Notes: generated from the sequence alone by a model not told the origin. A DNA stretch of 24,237 bases from Chitinophagaceae bacterium UBA1946 (GCA_002336815.1 DDEU01000063.1:52223-76459); one strand, 5' to 3'. Counted from the first letter of the stretch, positions 7,789 through 16,346 are shown. A program made the numbers and translations.

Positions 7789-8109
7789 TTAATCTTCCTT
7801 TTCGCCTCCCAAACTATAGCTGTTGTTTTCTTCATCTTCTTCGCCGATATCCTCATTGTCATCATCTTCTTCAGTACCCGGCACGTCAAGGTCACGGCCG
7901 CTTTTTGAATCTGCAAAAGATTGTTCATTCAACAGTTCGCCGTCTTCGTCTGTTGTGTCTAATTCAGCTTTATGGAGCTGCTGCTCTTCTTCATCTTCAC
8001 CGGCCTGGTCCAGCAGGTCAATTTCCTGTTTAGAAATGGTTGACTGATCGGGTTGTTCATTTACAATGTCAGCATCCAGGTTGAGTGCTTTTTCTTTTCT
8101 TGGTGTCAT
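7789..8109 (-). CDS. strongly acidic 106-residue hypothetical protein
   Basis: The product has 38 Asp/Glu and only 8 Lys/Arg in 106 residues, no Cys or Trp, and no signal peptide or membrane segment. It is probably largely disordered. The C-terminal third carries a distinctive block: SGRDLDVPG, an acidic run, IGEEDEENNSYSLGG. This resembles the conserved end of a family of small Bacteroidota hypothetical proteins. It is followed after 18 bases by the 49-residue basic protein gene, and preceded by the GDPD gene 42 bases away on the same strand. Function is unknown; possibilities include a stress protein, a DNA mimic or a partner for the basic protein. All of these are speculation. Confidence 0.8.
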   Translation of the reverse strand: MTPRKEKALNLDADIVNEQPDQSTISKQEIDLLDQAGEDEEEQQLHKAELDTTDEDGELLNEQSFADSKSGRDLDVPGTEEDDDNEDIGEEDEENNSYSLGGEKED

Positions 8110-8151
8110 GTTTATTTTTTTAATTGGTGAATTTGTTTAACTGCTGTACTG

Positions 8152-9039
8152 TTATTCTGCCGGCTCACCGCCTGCAGTAGTTGCGGTTACCATCGTTTGC
8201 TGTGCAGGCTTCGATAAAAGATCGCTTTCCATCGCATCAAAATGATCTACGATAATGTTTTTAAATCCGGCATTTACCACTGCATTAAAATTGCTGCTGT
8301 CAACATCAAATACAATCCGTTTCTCCCACAGATTTTTTTTTGATAGCCATTGAATATGCTCCCGGGTAACTTTTTTGAAAGAACCGGAATAGAAGTCTGG
8401 CTTAAGGCACCCGGGTATGATACCATTTATCCATTCTTTGCCTGCGTTAAAGCCTTCCAGTGCGGTGATGATCCGGGGGTGAAAAAGTTCGATGAAAAAA
8501 ATGCATTTCGCCGAACTGCTGGCAAAGATTACCTGTTGGGTGCTGTGATGTTTTTCTATTACTTTCACAATGTCCCTGAAGTGCCTGATGCCGGACGACT
8601 TCACATCGAGGTAAATAATGAACTCATTTTTATAAGTAGCAAGTACTTCTTCGAGCGTGAGCACATAATTGCCGGTCTTGCTTTTTTTAAAGATCAGTGG
8701 ATGCTTTTTTATAGTGGATGTTTCCATTTTATCAATACTGCTGTCTACATTCAGCAGGCGGTTCCCATCTTCATCATGAAATATCACCATATCTCCACTG
8801 CCGGTTTGTTGCACATCTATCTCAATCGCTTTAAACCCTTTTCTTTTTGCTGCATTGATCGCCGCAGCGCTGTTTTCGGGGAAGTTGGCAGCAATGCCCC
8901 GGTGGGCAAATAGCAACAGGGAATCAGCTTTGTAAACATTGCTAAGCTCATTTGCATTTTTACTGCTGCGACAGGCCGCATGGCAGAGCAATATCATTGC
9001 AGGCAGCAGTAAACGGGAAAGGAGCTTCTTGTTAAGCAC
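8152..9039 (-). CDS. glycerophosphodiester phosphodiesterase family lipoprotein
   Basis: Predicted to hydrolyse glycerophosphodiesters to an alcohol and glycerol 3-phosphate outside the cytoplasm. The 295-residue protein has a lipoprotein signal (lipobox HAAC, Cys23). The GDPD TIM-barrel signatures follow: AHRG (His46, Arg47), FPENS (Glu55), IEIDV (Glu73, Asp75), the second catalytic histidine in VIFHDEDGNRL (His88), LTLEEVL (about 127-133) and a metal-site strand IIYLDVKS (about 141-148). The last usually reads E.K; here it is Asp145/Lys147. The C-terminal strand VNAGFKNIIVDHFD is also usual. The active-site histidines and acidic metal ligands are all present, so activity is likely. The gene precedes the acidic/basic small-protein pair and is divergent from the PfkB gene. 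A TAnnTTTG box lies about 25 bases upstream. Confidence 0.9.
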   Translation of the reverse strand: MLNKKLLSRLLLPAMILLCHAACRSSKNANELSNVYKADSLLLFAHRGIAANFPENSAAAINAAKRKGFKAIEIDVQQTGSGDMVIFHDEDGNRLLNVDSSIDKMETSTIKKHPLIFKKSKTGNYVLTLEEVLATYKNEFIIYLDVKSSGIRHFRDIVKVIEKHHSTQQVIFASSSAKCIFFIELFHPRIITALEGFNAGKEWINGIIPGCLKPDFYSGSFKKVTREHIQWLSKKNLWEKRIVFDVDSSNFNAVVNAGFKNIIVDHFDAMESDLLSKPAQQTMVTATTAGGEPAE

Positions 9040-9064
9040 GGAAAAAGTTTTGCTTTAAAGGGTT

Positions 9065-9072
9065 CAAAAATA
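9065..9072 (-). promoter_or_regulatory. -7 promoter box of the GDPD gene
   Basis: Read on the minus strand this is TATTTTTG, matching TAnnTTTG, with its end 25 bases before the start codon at 9039. A convincing TTG at -33 is missing. The rest of the 192-base divergent gap (9040-9231) shows no clear box for the PfkB gene. Confidence 0.4.
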
Positions 9073-9231
9073 CTGCCTTAATAATCAGGCTTACCGCAGG
9101 AACCAGGCGGGCAAATGTTGCCACGCAATTGTAATAACTGCGAAAATTCTGACGCAGACAATGAGTGCTTAAAACAATCTGCTGTTTACCATTCTGTTTA
9201 ATTATTTTTATAGCAGATAATCTCATTCACT

Positions 9232-10101
9232 ATGTACGACCTGTGCTGCATTGGCCATATAACGCTGGATAAAGTAGTAACACCCGAACAGGAATTGTTC
9301 ATGCCCGGTGGCACTTCTTTTTATTTTTCTTATGCCCTTACTAAAATGGATCTTCATTACCGGTTGGTTACTTCCCTTGCGCCAACAGAAATGCATTTTG
9401 TGGATGACATGATCGCAGCCGGTATTGAAGTGTCAGTATTTCCATCTGCGCACACCGTATATTTTGAGAACATCTATTCACATAACCGTGACGAACGAAC
9501 GCAACGGGTGCGGCAGGTTGCCGATCCATTCCGGGTAGAGCAACTGTCAAACATCAATGCGGCTGTTTATCACCTCGGGCCATTACTGGCTGGAGATATT
9601 TCTTTGGAACTGATCAAAGCCCTGTCAAAAAAAGGAATGGTCTCCCTTGATGTGCAGGGATACCTGCGCAAGGTGGAGAACGAACAGGTGCAGGCTGTGG
9701 ACTGGAATGATAAAATGGAAGCGCTTCCGTTTATCAGCATATTAAAAGCCAACGACCAGGAGGCGGGAGTTTTAACGGGCGAGCCGGATGTTCGCCGGGC
9801 TGCCATGTTGCTGCATGAATGGGGCGTTGAAGAAGTAGTGATCACCATGGGCAGCCAGGGTTCCTTGATCTATAGCGGTAAAACTTTTTATGAGATCCCG
9901 GCTTACCAGCCGGCGGCGGTAACCGATGCTACCGGTTGCGGTGACACGTATATGGCCGGCTATTTATACCAGCGTTCCAAAGGTGCTGCAGCGGATGTGG
10001 CCGGGCGTTTTGCCGCTGCAATGGCCAGTCTGAAAATTGAGGCCGCAGGACCTTTTAATGGAACAGCAGAGCAGGTGGCTGCTGTGCTGCTCCGCAACTG
10101 A
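9232..10101 (+). CDS. PfkB family carbohydrate/nucleoside kinase
   Basis: An ATP-dependent kinase of the ribokinase/PfkB fold, 289 residues, cytoplasmic. Motif 1 appears as FMPGGTSFYFSYALTKM (about 23-39), where the usual GG..N asparagine is replaced. The ATP-site strand VVITMGSQGSLIYS is at about 202-215. Motif 2 is DATGCGDTYMAGY (232-244), with the catalytic base Asp238 in a GCGD rather than GAGD anion hole. The protein is short and lacks a dimerisation lid of the ribokinase type. GCGD and the PGGTS start are shared with inositol-kinase-like members, but the substrate cannot be fixed from sequence. It is a lone plus-strand gene between minus-strand neighbours, so no pathway context helps. 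Confidence 0.88.
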   Translation: MYDLCCIGHITLDKVVTPEQELFMPGGTSFYFSYALTKMDLHYRLVTSLAPTEMHFVDDMIAAGIEVSVFPSAHTVYFENIYSHNRDERTQRVRQVADPFRVEQLSNINAAVYHLGPLLAGDISLELIKALSKKGMVSLDVQGYLRKVENEQVQAVDWNDKMEALPFISILKANDQEAGVLTGEPDVRRAAMLLHEWGVEEVVITMGSQGSLIYSGKTFYEIPAYQPAAVTDATGCGDTYMAGYLYQRSKGAAADVAGRFAAAMASLKIEAAGPFNGTAEQVAAVLLRN

Positions 10102-10233
10102 AAAAGTCTTTCGTTATGAAAGGCCTGTTCTGCCCGGTCAAAAAAAAGTATTGAGGCTGCCCGGTGCTACTGCGGTCCATCTTTTGGCAGCGTATATTTT
10201 TCATTTCTCTCCTGCATCGCTGTGCTGCATAGG

Positions 10234-12687
10234 TTACCGAAGCAGGATTACCGTGCCTTTTTGCTGGTAAAATTTTCCATTGCTGTTGGTAAAACTGAGC
10301 TGGTAAGTGTAGGTGGCGGTATCCTGCGGATATCCCCTGTAGGTGCCATCCCAGGGCTTTGAAGGATCGGTTGTTTCAAACAATTTTTCGCCCAGGCGGT
10401 TGTAGATTACGAGGTGGTATTGTATTACTACCTGGTTGATGACAGGCTTAAAAAGATCATTTTTTCCATCGTTGTTGGGTGAGAATGCATTCACGATGGC
10501 AAAGGGAACACAATCCGCTCTTGTAATAATGATGGAATCGGTACCGGTGCAATTATACTGGTCTTTTACAGTTAGGTAATAGGTGCCGGGTGTTGAAACA
10601 GCAGCAGATGAACCTGTGGCGCCATTACTCCATAAATAAGTTTTATAACCGGGTATGGTTAAGTTGAATACACTATTAAGACAGATCGCCTGGCCTTGCG
10701 GTAAAAAACCAGCCGGTGGATTTCGGATACCAATAATTTCCATTGTATCAGTTGCCGTACAGTTGTTACTACCGGTTACGGTTACCCAATATTTTCCTAT
10801 GGCATTTGCTGCGTGAGTTGCAGATGAGCTATTATCATTCCAGGTATAACTATTGAAAGCACCGGGAGTTAAAACAATGCTTTCACCCGGACAGATTTCC
10901 CTGTCTGCGCCAAGGTTTGGTTGCGGCGATGCCTGGATCGCAAGTTGTGTGATCACTACAGAGTCGCAGCCATTTCTTGTTTGGAGTGTATCGGTATAAC
11001 TGCCGCTGGTATGTTGCAGCGCACCCTCTGCAAAATAACCATCCGCTGCGCAGGCTGTTTTGTTTACATTATTTACGATCCTGTTGATGGTCAATTGCAG
11101 CAGGATGCTGCTGTCGCAACCTGCCATATTCAGCAGCACCTGCCGGTAGGTACCGCTCTCCGTATACCGGTCGTTGTTAAGCTGGTAACTGGTGCAACTG
11201 TTGATGCTGAGTGTATCAATGGTGCCGGCAGTACAGGGTTGGTTCATTTTATGGATGTACACATCATACTCTGAATTGGTCGCTGAAGATATGTTGACAA
11301 TACCTGCATTCGGATCAAAATCTACCAGCCCGGTAAAGTTGCCCGCCGTATAAATATTTCGTTGTGCATCTACAGCAATGGCAGAACCAAAGATGATGTT
11401 GGCGGTGGTCAATTGTTTAGCCCAAAGCATATTTCCACCCGGCGTAAGCTTTAGCATAAACGAATTAAAACTGCCGGCAGATGAAAGGTTATACACAGCA
11501 GCACCGGGGTCAAAGTCAACCGTGTTTTTAAAATGCCCTGTGCAGTAAATATTTTGCAGGTCATCGGTTGCCATATTCACAATGGCATCATCGCCGGGTC
11601 CACCTACCAGGGTTGCCCATTTCAAATTGCCGTTGGCATCCAGTTTTGAAATATAGCAATCGGAATTCCCTTTCGACGATAGATTGAGTACAGCAGCACC
11701 GGGGTCTGCATCCACTGTGCCCGTGGCATAGCCGGATGCATACAGGTTGCCATCATCGGTTGCAATGAGCGCAACAATGCTGTTCTGCCCGTTGCCGCCC
11801 ATCGTCTTCACCCACACAAAATCACCGCTGGCATTTAGTTTCAGCAGGAACGCATCCCAGTTTCCTTTAGATTGCAGCGGCATGCTGTCGATACCCGGAT
11901 CAAAATCTACGGTTGAATCAAAATAGCCGCCTGTATAAATATTGCCTGCATTGTCGATCGCCAGGGCCATCGGTGCCTGTGTAGCCGATGAATGGAACCC
12001 TGAGATTTGTTTTGTCCAGATAAAATTACCGGCCGCATCCAGCTTTAAAAGATACATGTCGTTGGCACTTTGGGTAGCCCCCAGGTTATAGTTTCCTGCT
12101 CCGGGATCAAAATCTGCCGTGCCGGAAAAATTTCCGGTTGTGTATACATTGCCAGCCCTGTCGGTTTTAATGGCGCTGGCGGCGTTGCTCTGAAAATCGA
12201 TACTGGCGATCTGCTTTGCCCAGATAAATGTACCCGTAACATGCAGTTTCAATATAAAGCTGGCCGAATAACTGGTGGTAGCTAAATTAAAGGCTGCGGT
12301 ACCGGGGTCAAAATCTATATTGCCCTGGAAACGACCGCAGCAATAGATGGTTCCTGATGCTTCATCTAAAGAAGCACCGGTACAATCAACTGTTCCAGCC
12401 CCGCCTATTTGCCTTGCCCATACGAAATTACCGGTTGCATCCAGTTTCAGTATATACATGCTGGTAGCCGTAGCCGTTAGGTTGTATACTCCTGTGCCGG
12501 GATCAAAATCGATGGTGCCTGAAAATTGACCGGTCGTGTATACATTACCGGCGGCATCTGTAAAAACGGCACGGGCATTTTTATTAGTGGTGTTGCTCAG
12601 CGGTTTAACCCATTCAAAATTTGCCTGCTGTGCAATTAAGCAGGTGCAAAAAAACTGGAACAGCAGGTACAGGAATTTTTTTTTCAT
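10234..12687 (-). CDS. T9SS type B cargo protein with seven FDPG repeats and CHU_C-like sorting domain
   Basis: An 817-residue secreted protein. A signal peptide (1-20, ending LIAQ) leads into seven repeats of about 65-69 residues, each with a VDFDPG-type turn. The turns are at about residues 61, 126, 193, 262, 327 (ADPG), 392 and 457 (FDPN), with NVYTTGNF-like and LDATGNFVWAKQI-like strands between them. This is an SBBP-like beta-propeller; seven repeats suit a seven-bladed ring. Residues about 483-590 hold two Cys-containing CDS-type modules (NSCTSYQLN, NGCDSVVITQL). Residues about 590-725 hold two PKD/Ig-like modules (CPGESIVLTPG...YTWNDN; CLNSVFNLTIPGYKTYLWSNG). The C-terminus (about 733-817; AFSPNNDGKNDLFKP, IYNRLGEKLFET, WDGTYRG) is the type B T9SS sorting domain. 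It is likely exported across the outer membrane and surface-attached. Ligand unknown. Confidence 0.92.
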   Translation of the reverse strand: MKKKFLYLLFQFFCTCLIAQQANFEWVKPLSNTTNKNARAVFTDAAGNVYTTGQFSGTIDFDPGTGVYNLTATATSMYILKLDATGNFVWARQIGGAGTVDCTGASLDEASGTIYCCGRFQGNIDFDPGTAAFNLATTSYSASFILKLHVTGTFIWAKQIASIDFQSNAASAIKTDRAGNVYTTGNFSGTADFDPGAGNYNLGATQSANDMYLLKLDAAGNFIWTKQISGFHSSATQAPMALAIDNAGNIYTGGYFDSTVDFDPGIDSMPLQSKGNWDAFLLKLNASGDFVWVKTMGGNGQNSIVALIATDDGNLYASGYATGTVDADPGAAVLNLSSKGNSDCYISKLDANGNLKWATLVGGPGDDAIVNMATDDLQNIYCTGHFKNTVDFDPGAAVYNLSSAGSFNSFMLKLTPGGNMLWAKQLTTANIIFGSAIAVDAQRNIYTAGNFTGLVDFDPNAGIVNISSATNSEYDVYIHKMNQPCTAGTIDTLSINSCTSYQLNNDRYTESGTYRQVLLNMAGCDSSILLQLTINRIVNNVNKTACAADGYFAEGALQHTSGSYTDTLQTRNGCDSVVITQLAIQASPQPNLGADREICPGESIVLTPGAFNSYTWNDNSSSATHAANAIGKYWVTVTGSNNCTATDTMEIIGIRNPPAGFLPQGQAICLNSVFNLTIPGYKTYLWSNGATGSSAAVSTPGTYYLTVKDQYNCTGTDSIIITRADCVPFAIVNAFSPNNDGKNDLFKPVINQVVIQYHLVIYNRLGEKLFETTDPSKPWDGTYRGYPQDTATYTYQLSFTNSNGKFYQQKGTVILLR

Positions 12688-12733
12688 TGCATCGTTAAGC
12701 GTAAAACATAGTGGTTTTAAATACCGGCAGGTA

Positions 12734-13453
12734 TTATTCCTGGTTCAACTGGTTGAATAATTCGATCACTTCTTTTTCCGATTTTAATGAAACGTTGTTT
12801 TTATCAGCAAAGGCATTGATCATGGCAGCCTGTGCAGGTAAAGCTTTTAACAGGGAAGACTTTTTAAGACTCACACTTTTTAGTTCGCCTGTTTTTACCA
12901 GGTAAATAAAATAAGCATCTTTTAGCTCATACTCTTTGTGAAGGGGGCCGAGGTATTCATATTGTTCCCTGATCTCTTTTGTTTTGTAGTTCAGTAACTG
13001 CACATTGCCCCCGTCTGCAACCACCTGGTAAAAATCATTGCCTGTCTTTTTTTGAATGGCAGGATAACCATTCCTGAAAACAACCGACCGCATTTCAAGG
13101 CTGTCTTTAAATTCAAAGGAAAATTCTTTGATAGAGTCTACGAAGAGGTACACAATATTGTTTTTTCTAAAATGCAGTTCATTCCTGTAAAGATCAAATT
13201 GCAGTTCAAGGTTTTTGAGTACAAAACCATTTTTTAAAATTGCTCTTCCATTACCCCAGTTGTCATTGAGCAAGGGTGATCCAAAAACCTGTTTGTTTAC
13301 ATTGGTCAATGGTTTGCCATCCTTGTCGTAGGCTTCGGTAAAGGCGATATTGGCTCCCGCCTGGTCAATAGAAACTCCGCCGCCTGCATGATCCTGCGAA
13401 AAACTGCCCAGGCAACCGAGTAGTGCCGCTGCAGTGAAAAATATCTTTTTCAT
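12734..13453 (-). CDS. secreted protein of unknown function
   Basis: A 239-residue exported protein whose family I do not recognise. The frame is open to 13507, but the ATG at 13453 starts a standard signal peptide (MKKIFFTAAALLGCLGSFSQ), so I use it. The mature part contains GSPLLNDNWGNGRAILKNGFVL, then strand-rich segments (LELQFDLYRNELHFRKNNIVYLF), and DFYQVVADGGNVQLLNYKTKEI. It ends with a Lys/Ser-rich helix-forming part. The pattern, a description of a default value followed by how a stored object prints or compares, gives no domain hit I can name. It lies 46 bases upstream of the T9SS cargo gene on the same strand and could be co-transcribed. It is divergent from the FUSC gene. Confidence 0.75.
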   Translation of the reverse strand: MKKIFFTAAALLGCLGSFSQDHAGGGVSIDQAGANIAFTEAYDKDGKPLTNVNKQVFGSPLLNDNWGNGRAILKNGFVLKNLELQFDLYRNELHFRKNNIVYLFVDSIKEFSFEFKDSLEMRSVVFRNGYPAIQKKTGNDFYQVVADGGNVQLLNYKTKEIREQYEYLGPLHKEYELKDAYFIYLVKTGELKSVSLKKSSLLKALPAQAAMINAFADKNNVSLKSEKEVIELFNQLNQE

Positions 13454-13544
13454 AAAGGGATGTTTAATGGACTGTAAGGTAACCATTTTATTTTTTGCAG
13501 TTTCCACCGGTAAAACAGCTTACCTGCCTGCTGTGATAAGATGT

Positions 13545-13552
13545 TATATTTG
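13545..13552 (+). promoter_or_regulatory. -7 promoter box of the FUSC gene
   Basis: TATATTTG matches TAnnTTTG exactly and lies 19 bases before the TTG at 13572. No good TTG is found at the -33 position. Its location inside the longest possible reading frame (open from 13434) argues that translation begins downstream of it. Confidence 0.5.
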
Positions 13553-13571
13553 TAAGAAACACCGGCCACCG

Positions 13572-15797
13572 TTGGATTACATCAGGGAATATAAAAGTTT
13601 TATCAATAGTCACTACCTCAGCGAAGGCGTGCGGATCACTGCAGGGGTAGTGCTGCCGGCATTATTGCTGAACCATTTTGGATTACTTGCTATTGGAGTG
13701 GTGGTTTCACTGGGCGCCATGAGTGTGAGCATAACAGATAATCCCGGGCCCATTCATCACCGCAAGAACGGGATGCTGGCCTGTGTGATCATCAATACAG
13801 TAATGGCGGTGCTTACCGGTTTTGCAGCGCCTTATCCCTGGCTGCTTGGCTTGCTGATATTGCTGGCCTGTTTTGTTTTTTCAATGATCGGGGTGTATGG
13901 CACAAGGGTTAATTCAATTGGGGTTTCTGCATTGCTGATACTGGTGCTCAATATCGACCGGCAGCACCATGGCTGGGATGTATTGTTCAATGCGGCTTAC
14001 GTTTTTGCCGGCGCCGCCTGGTACATGTTGCTGAGTCTGCTGCTCTATAGTTTCCGGCCTTACAAACTGGCGCAGCAGGCGCTGGGTGACTGCATCATGG
14101 CTACCGCAGCATACCTGCGGGTGAGAGCTTCCTTTTATGAAAAAGAAGTGGACTATGAAGATACTTACCAGCGCATGCTGGAGCAGCAGGTTGTTGTGCA
14201 TCAAAAGCAGGAACTGGTGAGAGAACTGCTTTTTAAAAGCAGGTACGTGATAAAGGAATCTACCAATACCGGCCGAACGCTGGTAATGATCTTTACAGAT
14301 ATTGTTGACCTGTTTGAAAGAACGTTGACCACCTATCATGATTACCGTGCCCTGCATGATGTGTTTGGAGAAGATGAGATACTGGAAGAATGCCGGCAGT
14401 TGGTTTTGTTGCTGGGCAATGAACTGGATGAGATCGGCATCGCCATTAAAAGTGGAGAAGCATCGGAAGAAAACGGGGTACTGGCCGGTAGTCTTGCCGC
14501 AACAAAATCCTTTTTTGAAAGCTTCCGTGACAGTAAACGGACAGCCGCAAACGTAGATGCATTCATCAGTATGCGGCATATCCTTACCAGCATTGAAGAT
14601 ATTGCCGGGCGCATTCATACGCTGCACCTGTACACTACCTACGACAAGGAATTGCTCAATCAAAAAAAATTACCGCCCGACTACGACCAATTCGTCACTC
14701 ACCAGGAGTTTGATCTCAAACTACTACTGGACAATTTTTCCCTTGACTCAAACACCTTCCGCCATGCAGTAAGAGTAAGTATTGCAACGGTAGTTGGCTT
14801 TATCATTTCACTTTTTTTTACGGTGGGTCATAGTTACTGGATATTGCTTACCATCATTGTGATCTTAAAGCCAGCCTACAGCCTTACCAAAAAGAGGAAT
14901 TACCAGCGCCTGGCGGGCACGGTAGTGGGCGCATTGATAGGGATGGGCATATTGTTTTTTATTAAAGACAACGATGTCCTTTTTGTGATCATGCTGCTGC
15001 TGATGGTGGGTACGTATAGTTTACTGCGGACCAATTATATGATCAGCGTGATCTTTATGACGCCCTACATTTTGCTGCTCTTTCATTTACTCAGCAACGC
15101 AAATTTTAAGACGATCATTATTGATCGTGTTACTGACACGGCCATTGGTTCGGTGATCGCTTTTCTTGCCAATTTAATATTGTTGCCAGCCTGGGAGCAT
15201 GAACAGATCAGTAGTTACATGAAGCAGGCCATCAACAGCAATAAAAATTATTTCAGGGACGTGGCGAATGCATTTACCGGTAACCCGGTTTCCAATACCA
15301 TTTTTAAAGTGAGCAGGAAGAATGCCTTTGTGGCGCTGGCCAATTTATCCGATGCCTTTACCCGTATGATGGCTGAGCCAAAACGAAAACAAAAGAACAT
15401 CAAACAGATGCACCAGTTTGTGGTGCTGAATCACATGCTTACATCGCATATCGCTACGTTGTCTTCTTATGTAATGCCGCTGTCTGCAAAATATGCCTCC
15501 GCGGATTTTACTCCATTGGTAAACAATACTATTACCCGGCTTGATGCTGCTGAAAATATTTTTGATCACAAAAAGGAGGAACTAATTGGTGCAGACAACC
15601 ATTTGCAAAATAGCATACAGCAACGGCTGCAGCAGTTACTGGAAAAAAGACGAAGTGAACTGCAGCAGGGTGTACTCGACAGCGAAACGAAAAATCAACT
15701 CACAGAATTCAAGCCGTTGGCCGACCAGTTCAATTTTATTGAGAACATTGCCACCGATATAAAAAAGACCGGGCTGCAATGGGTGGGAGAAGCGTAA
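13572..15797 (+). CDS. FUSC family inner-membrane protein (YccS/AaeB-like), probable TTG start
   Basis: A 741-residue inner-membrane protein of the fusaric-acid-resistance/YccS type. A first hydrophobic block (about residues 20-160; GVRITAGVVLPALLL, VVVSLGAMSVSITDNPGP) is followed by a long cytoplasmic helical region (about 165-390). A second block (about 396-544) contains the FUSC_2 signature YWILLTIIVILKP...RLAGTVVGALIG. A helical C-terminal tail follows. I place the start at TTG 13572, because DYIREYKSFINSHYL is where such proteins usually begin, and because a perfect -7 box lies just upstream. The frame is open to an ATG at 13434, but the 46 extra residues look non-coding and overlap the signal peptide of the divergent gene. 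No in-frame ATG lies between 13434-13572 and the first membrane block other than the upstream ones. Substrate unknown; aromatic-acid efflux is known for some relatives. Confidence 0.88.
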   Translation: MDYIREYKSFINSHYLSEGVRITAGVVLPALLLNHFGLLAIGVVVSLGAMSVSITDNPGPIHHRKNGMLACVIINTVMAVLTGFAAPYPWLLGLLILLACFVFSMIGVYGTRVNSIGVSALLILVLNIDRQHHGWDVLFNAAYVFAGAAWYMLLSLLLYSFRPYKLAQQALGDCIMATAAYLRVRASFYEKEVDYEDTYQRMLEQQVVVHQKQELVRELLFKSRYVIKESTNTGRTLVMIFTDIVDLFERTLTTYHDYRALHDVFGEDEILEECRQLVLLLGNELDEIGIAIKSGEASEENGVLAGSLAATKSFFESFRDSKRTAANVDAFISMRHILTSIEDIAGRIHTLHLYTTYDKELLNQKKLPPDYDQFVTHQEFDLKLLLDNFSLDSNTFRHAVRVSIATVVGFIISLFFTVGHSYWILLTIIVILKPAYSLTKKRNYQRLAGTVVGALIGMGILFFIKDNDVLFVIMLLLMVGTYSLLRTNYMISVIFMTPYILLLFHLLSNANFKTIIIDRVTDTAIGSVIAFLANLILLPAWEHEQISSYMKQAINSNKNYFRDVANAFTGNPVSNTIFKVSRKNAFVALANLSDAFTRMMAEPKRKQKNIKQMHQFVVLNHMLTSHIATLSSYVMPLSAKYASADFTPLVNNTITRLDAAENIFDHKKEELIGADNHLQNSIQQRLQQLLEKRRSELQQGVLDSETKNQLTEFKPLADQFNFIENIATDIKKTGLQWVGEA

Positions 15798-15807
15798 CAG
15801 GAGGGTA

Positions 15808-15836
15808 TTAAAAAAGCCCGCAAGCGGGCTTTTAAT
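15808..15836. terminator. bidirectional rho-independent terminator
   Basis: The hairpin AAAAGCCCG-CAAG-CGGGCTTTT is flanked by an A-run on the left and a T-run on the right. It therefore works in both directions, for the FUSC gene (plus) and the RRM gene (minus), which converge here. Confidence 0.88.
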
Positions 15837-15853
15837 ATGGTATCATGGTGTAA

Positions 15854-16159
15854 TTACCATCTTCCGCCGCCGCTGCTGCGACCACCGCCACCAGAATATC
15901 CGCCGTTGCTTCTTTCTGTTTTTTCTTTAGCTACAGAAACAGCCATGGCTCTTCCTTCTACTTCTTTGTTGTTGAGGCCTTTGATGGCTTCTCTTGCTTC
16001 ATCATCAGACAGCATTTCAACAAAACCAAAACCACGTGAGCGGCCGGTTTCCCTGTCAGTAATTACTTTGGCAGATTCAACATTGCCAAATTTTGAGAAT
16101 AGTTCGTTAAGTTCAGCATCGCTTGTGTTGAAACTTAAATTAGATGCATAAATTTTCAT
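15854..16159 (-). CDS. RRM-type RNA-binding protein, glycine-rich tail
   Basis: A 101-residue cytoplasmic protein made of one RNA recognition motif plus a Gly/Ser/Arg tail. RNP2 is IYASNL (residues 3-8) and RNP1 is RGFGFVEM (42-49), with the aromatic residues Tyr4, Phe44 and Phe46 that stack on RNA bases. The loop ITDRETGRSRGF and KGLNNKEVEGR are typical. The tail (about 86-101) is SGGGGRSSGGGRW. Similar short RRM proteins in cyanobacteria and Bacteroidota are linked to cold response and RNA handling; that role here is by analogy. It is a single gene with its own terminator and a long (246-base) upstream gap. Confidence 0.95.
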   Translation of the reverse strand: MKIYASNLSFNTSDAELNELFSKFGNVESAKVITDRETGRSRGFGFVEMLSDDEAREAIKGLNNKEVEGRAMAVSVAKEKTERSNGGYSGGGGRSSGGGRW

Positions 16160-16346
16160 GATCTTTTAAATTAATTGATAAAAAAATACCTGTGAATGGT
16201 AACCAAAAGGACTTTTAAGATGAGAAAATTTATACGTTGTGGAAGTAAAAATTGAATCTGTCTGTAAGTGAGGTGCCCGGTGAGCTATTATCACAGGAAG
16301 TGAAGATAGGCTTATATATCCGCAATGGAAGATTTATTTTTGATAA

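Noticed and set aside
8350..8913. 187-residue plus-strand open frame
   Set aside because: Antisense to the GDPD gene, which keeps all catalytic motifs.
9032..9226. 64-residue minus-strand frame upstream of GDPD
   Set aside because: It overlaps the GDPD start, covers the promoter box at 9065-9072 and has no recognisable features.
10102..10233. terminator or small gene between PfkB and the T9SS cargo gene
   Set aside because: Only a weak 5-pair stem and a 12-codon frame are present; neither is supportable.
13914..14663. 249-residue minus-strand open frame inside the FUSC gene
   Set aside because: It is a mirror of the coding strand of a clear membrane protein. The translation is rich in Cys, His and Gln with no domain pattern, and no promoter box lies ahead of it.
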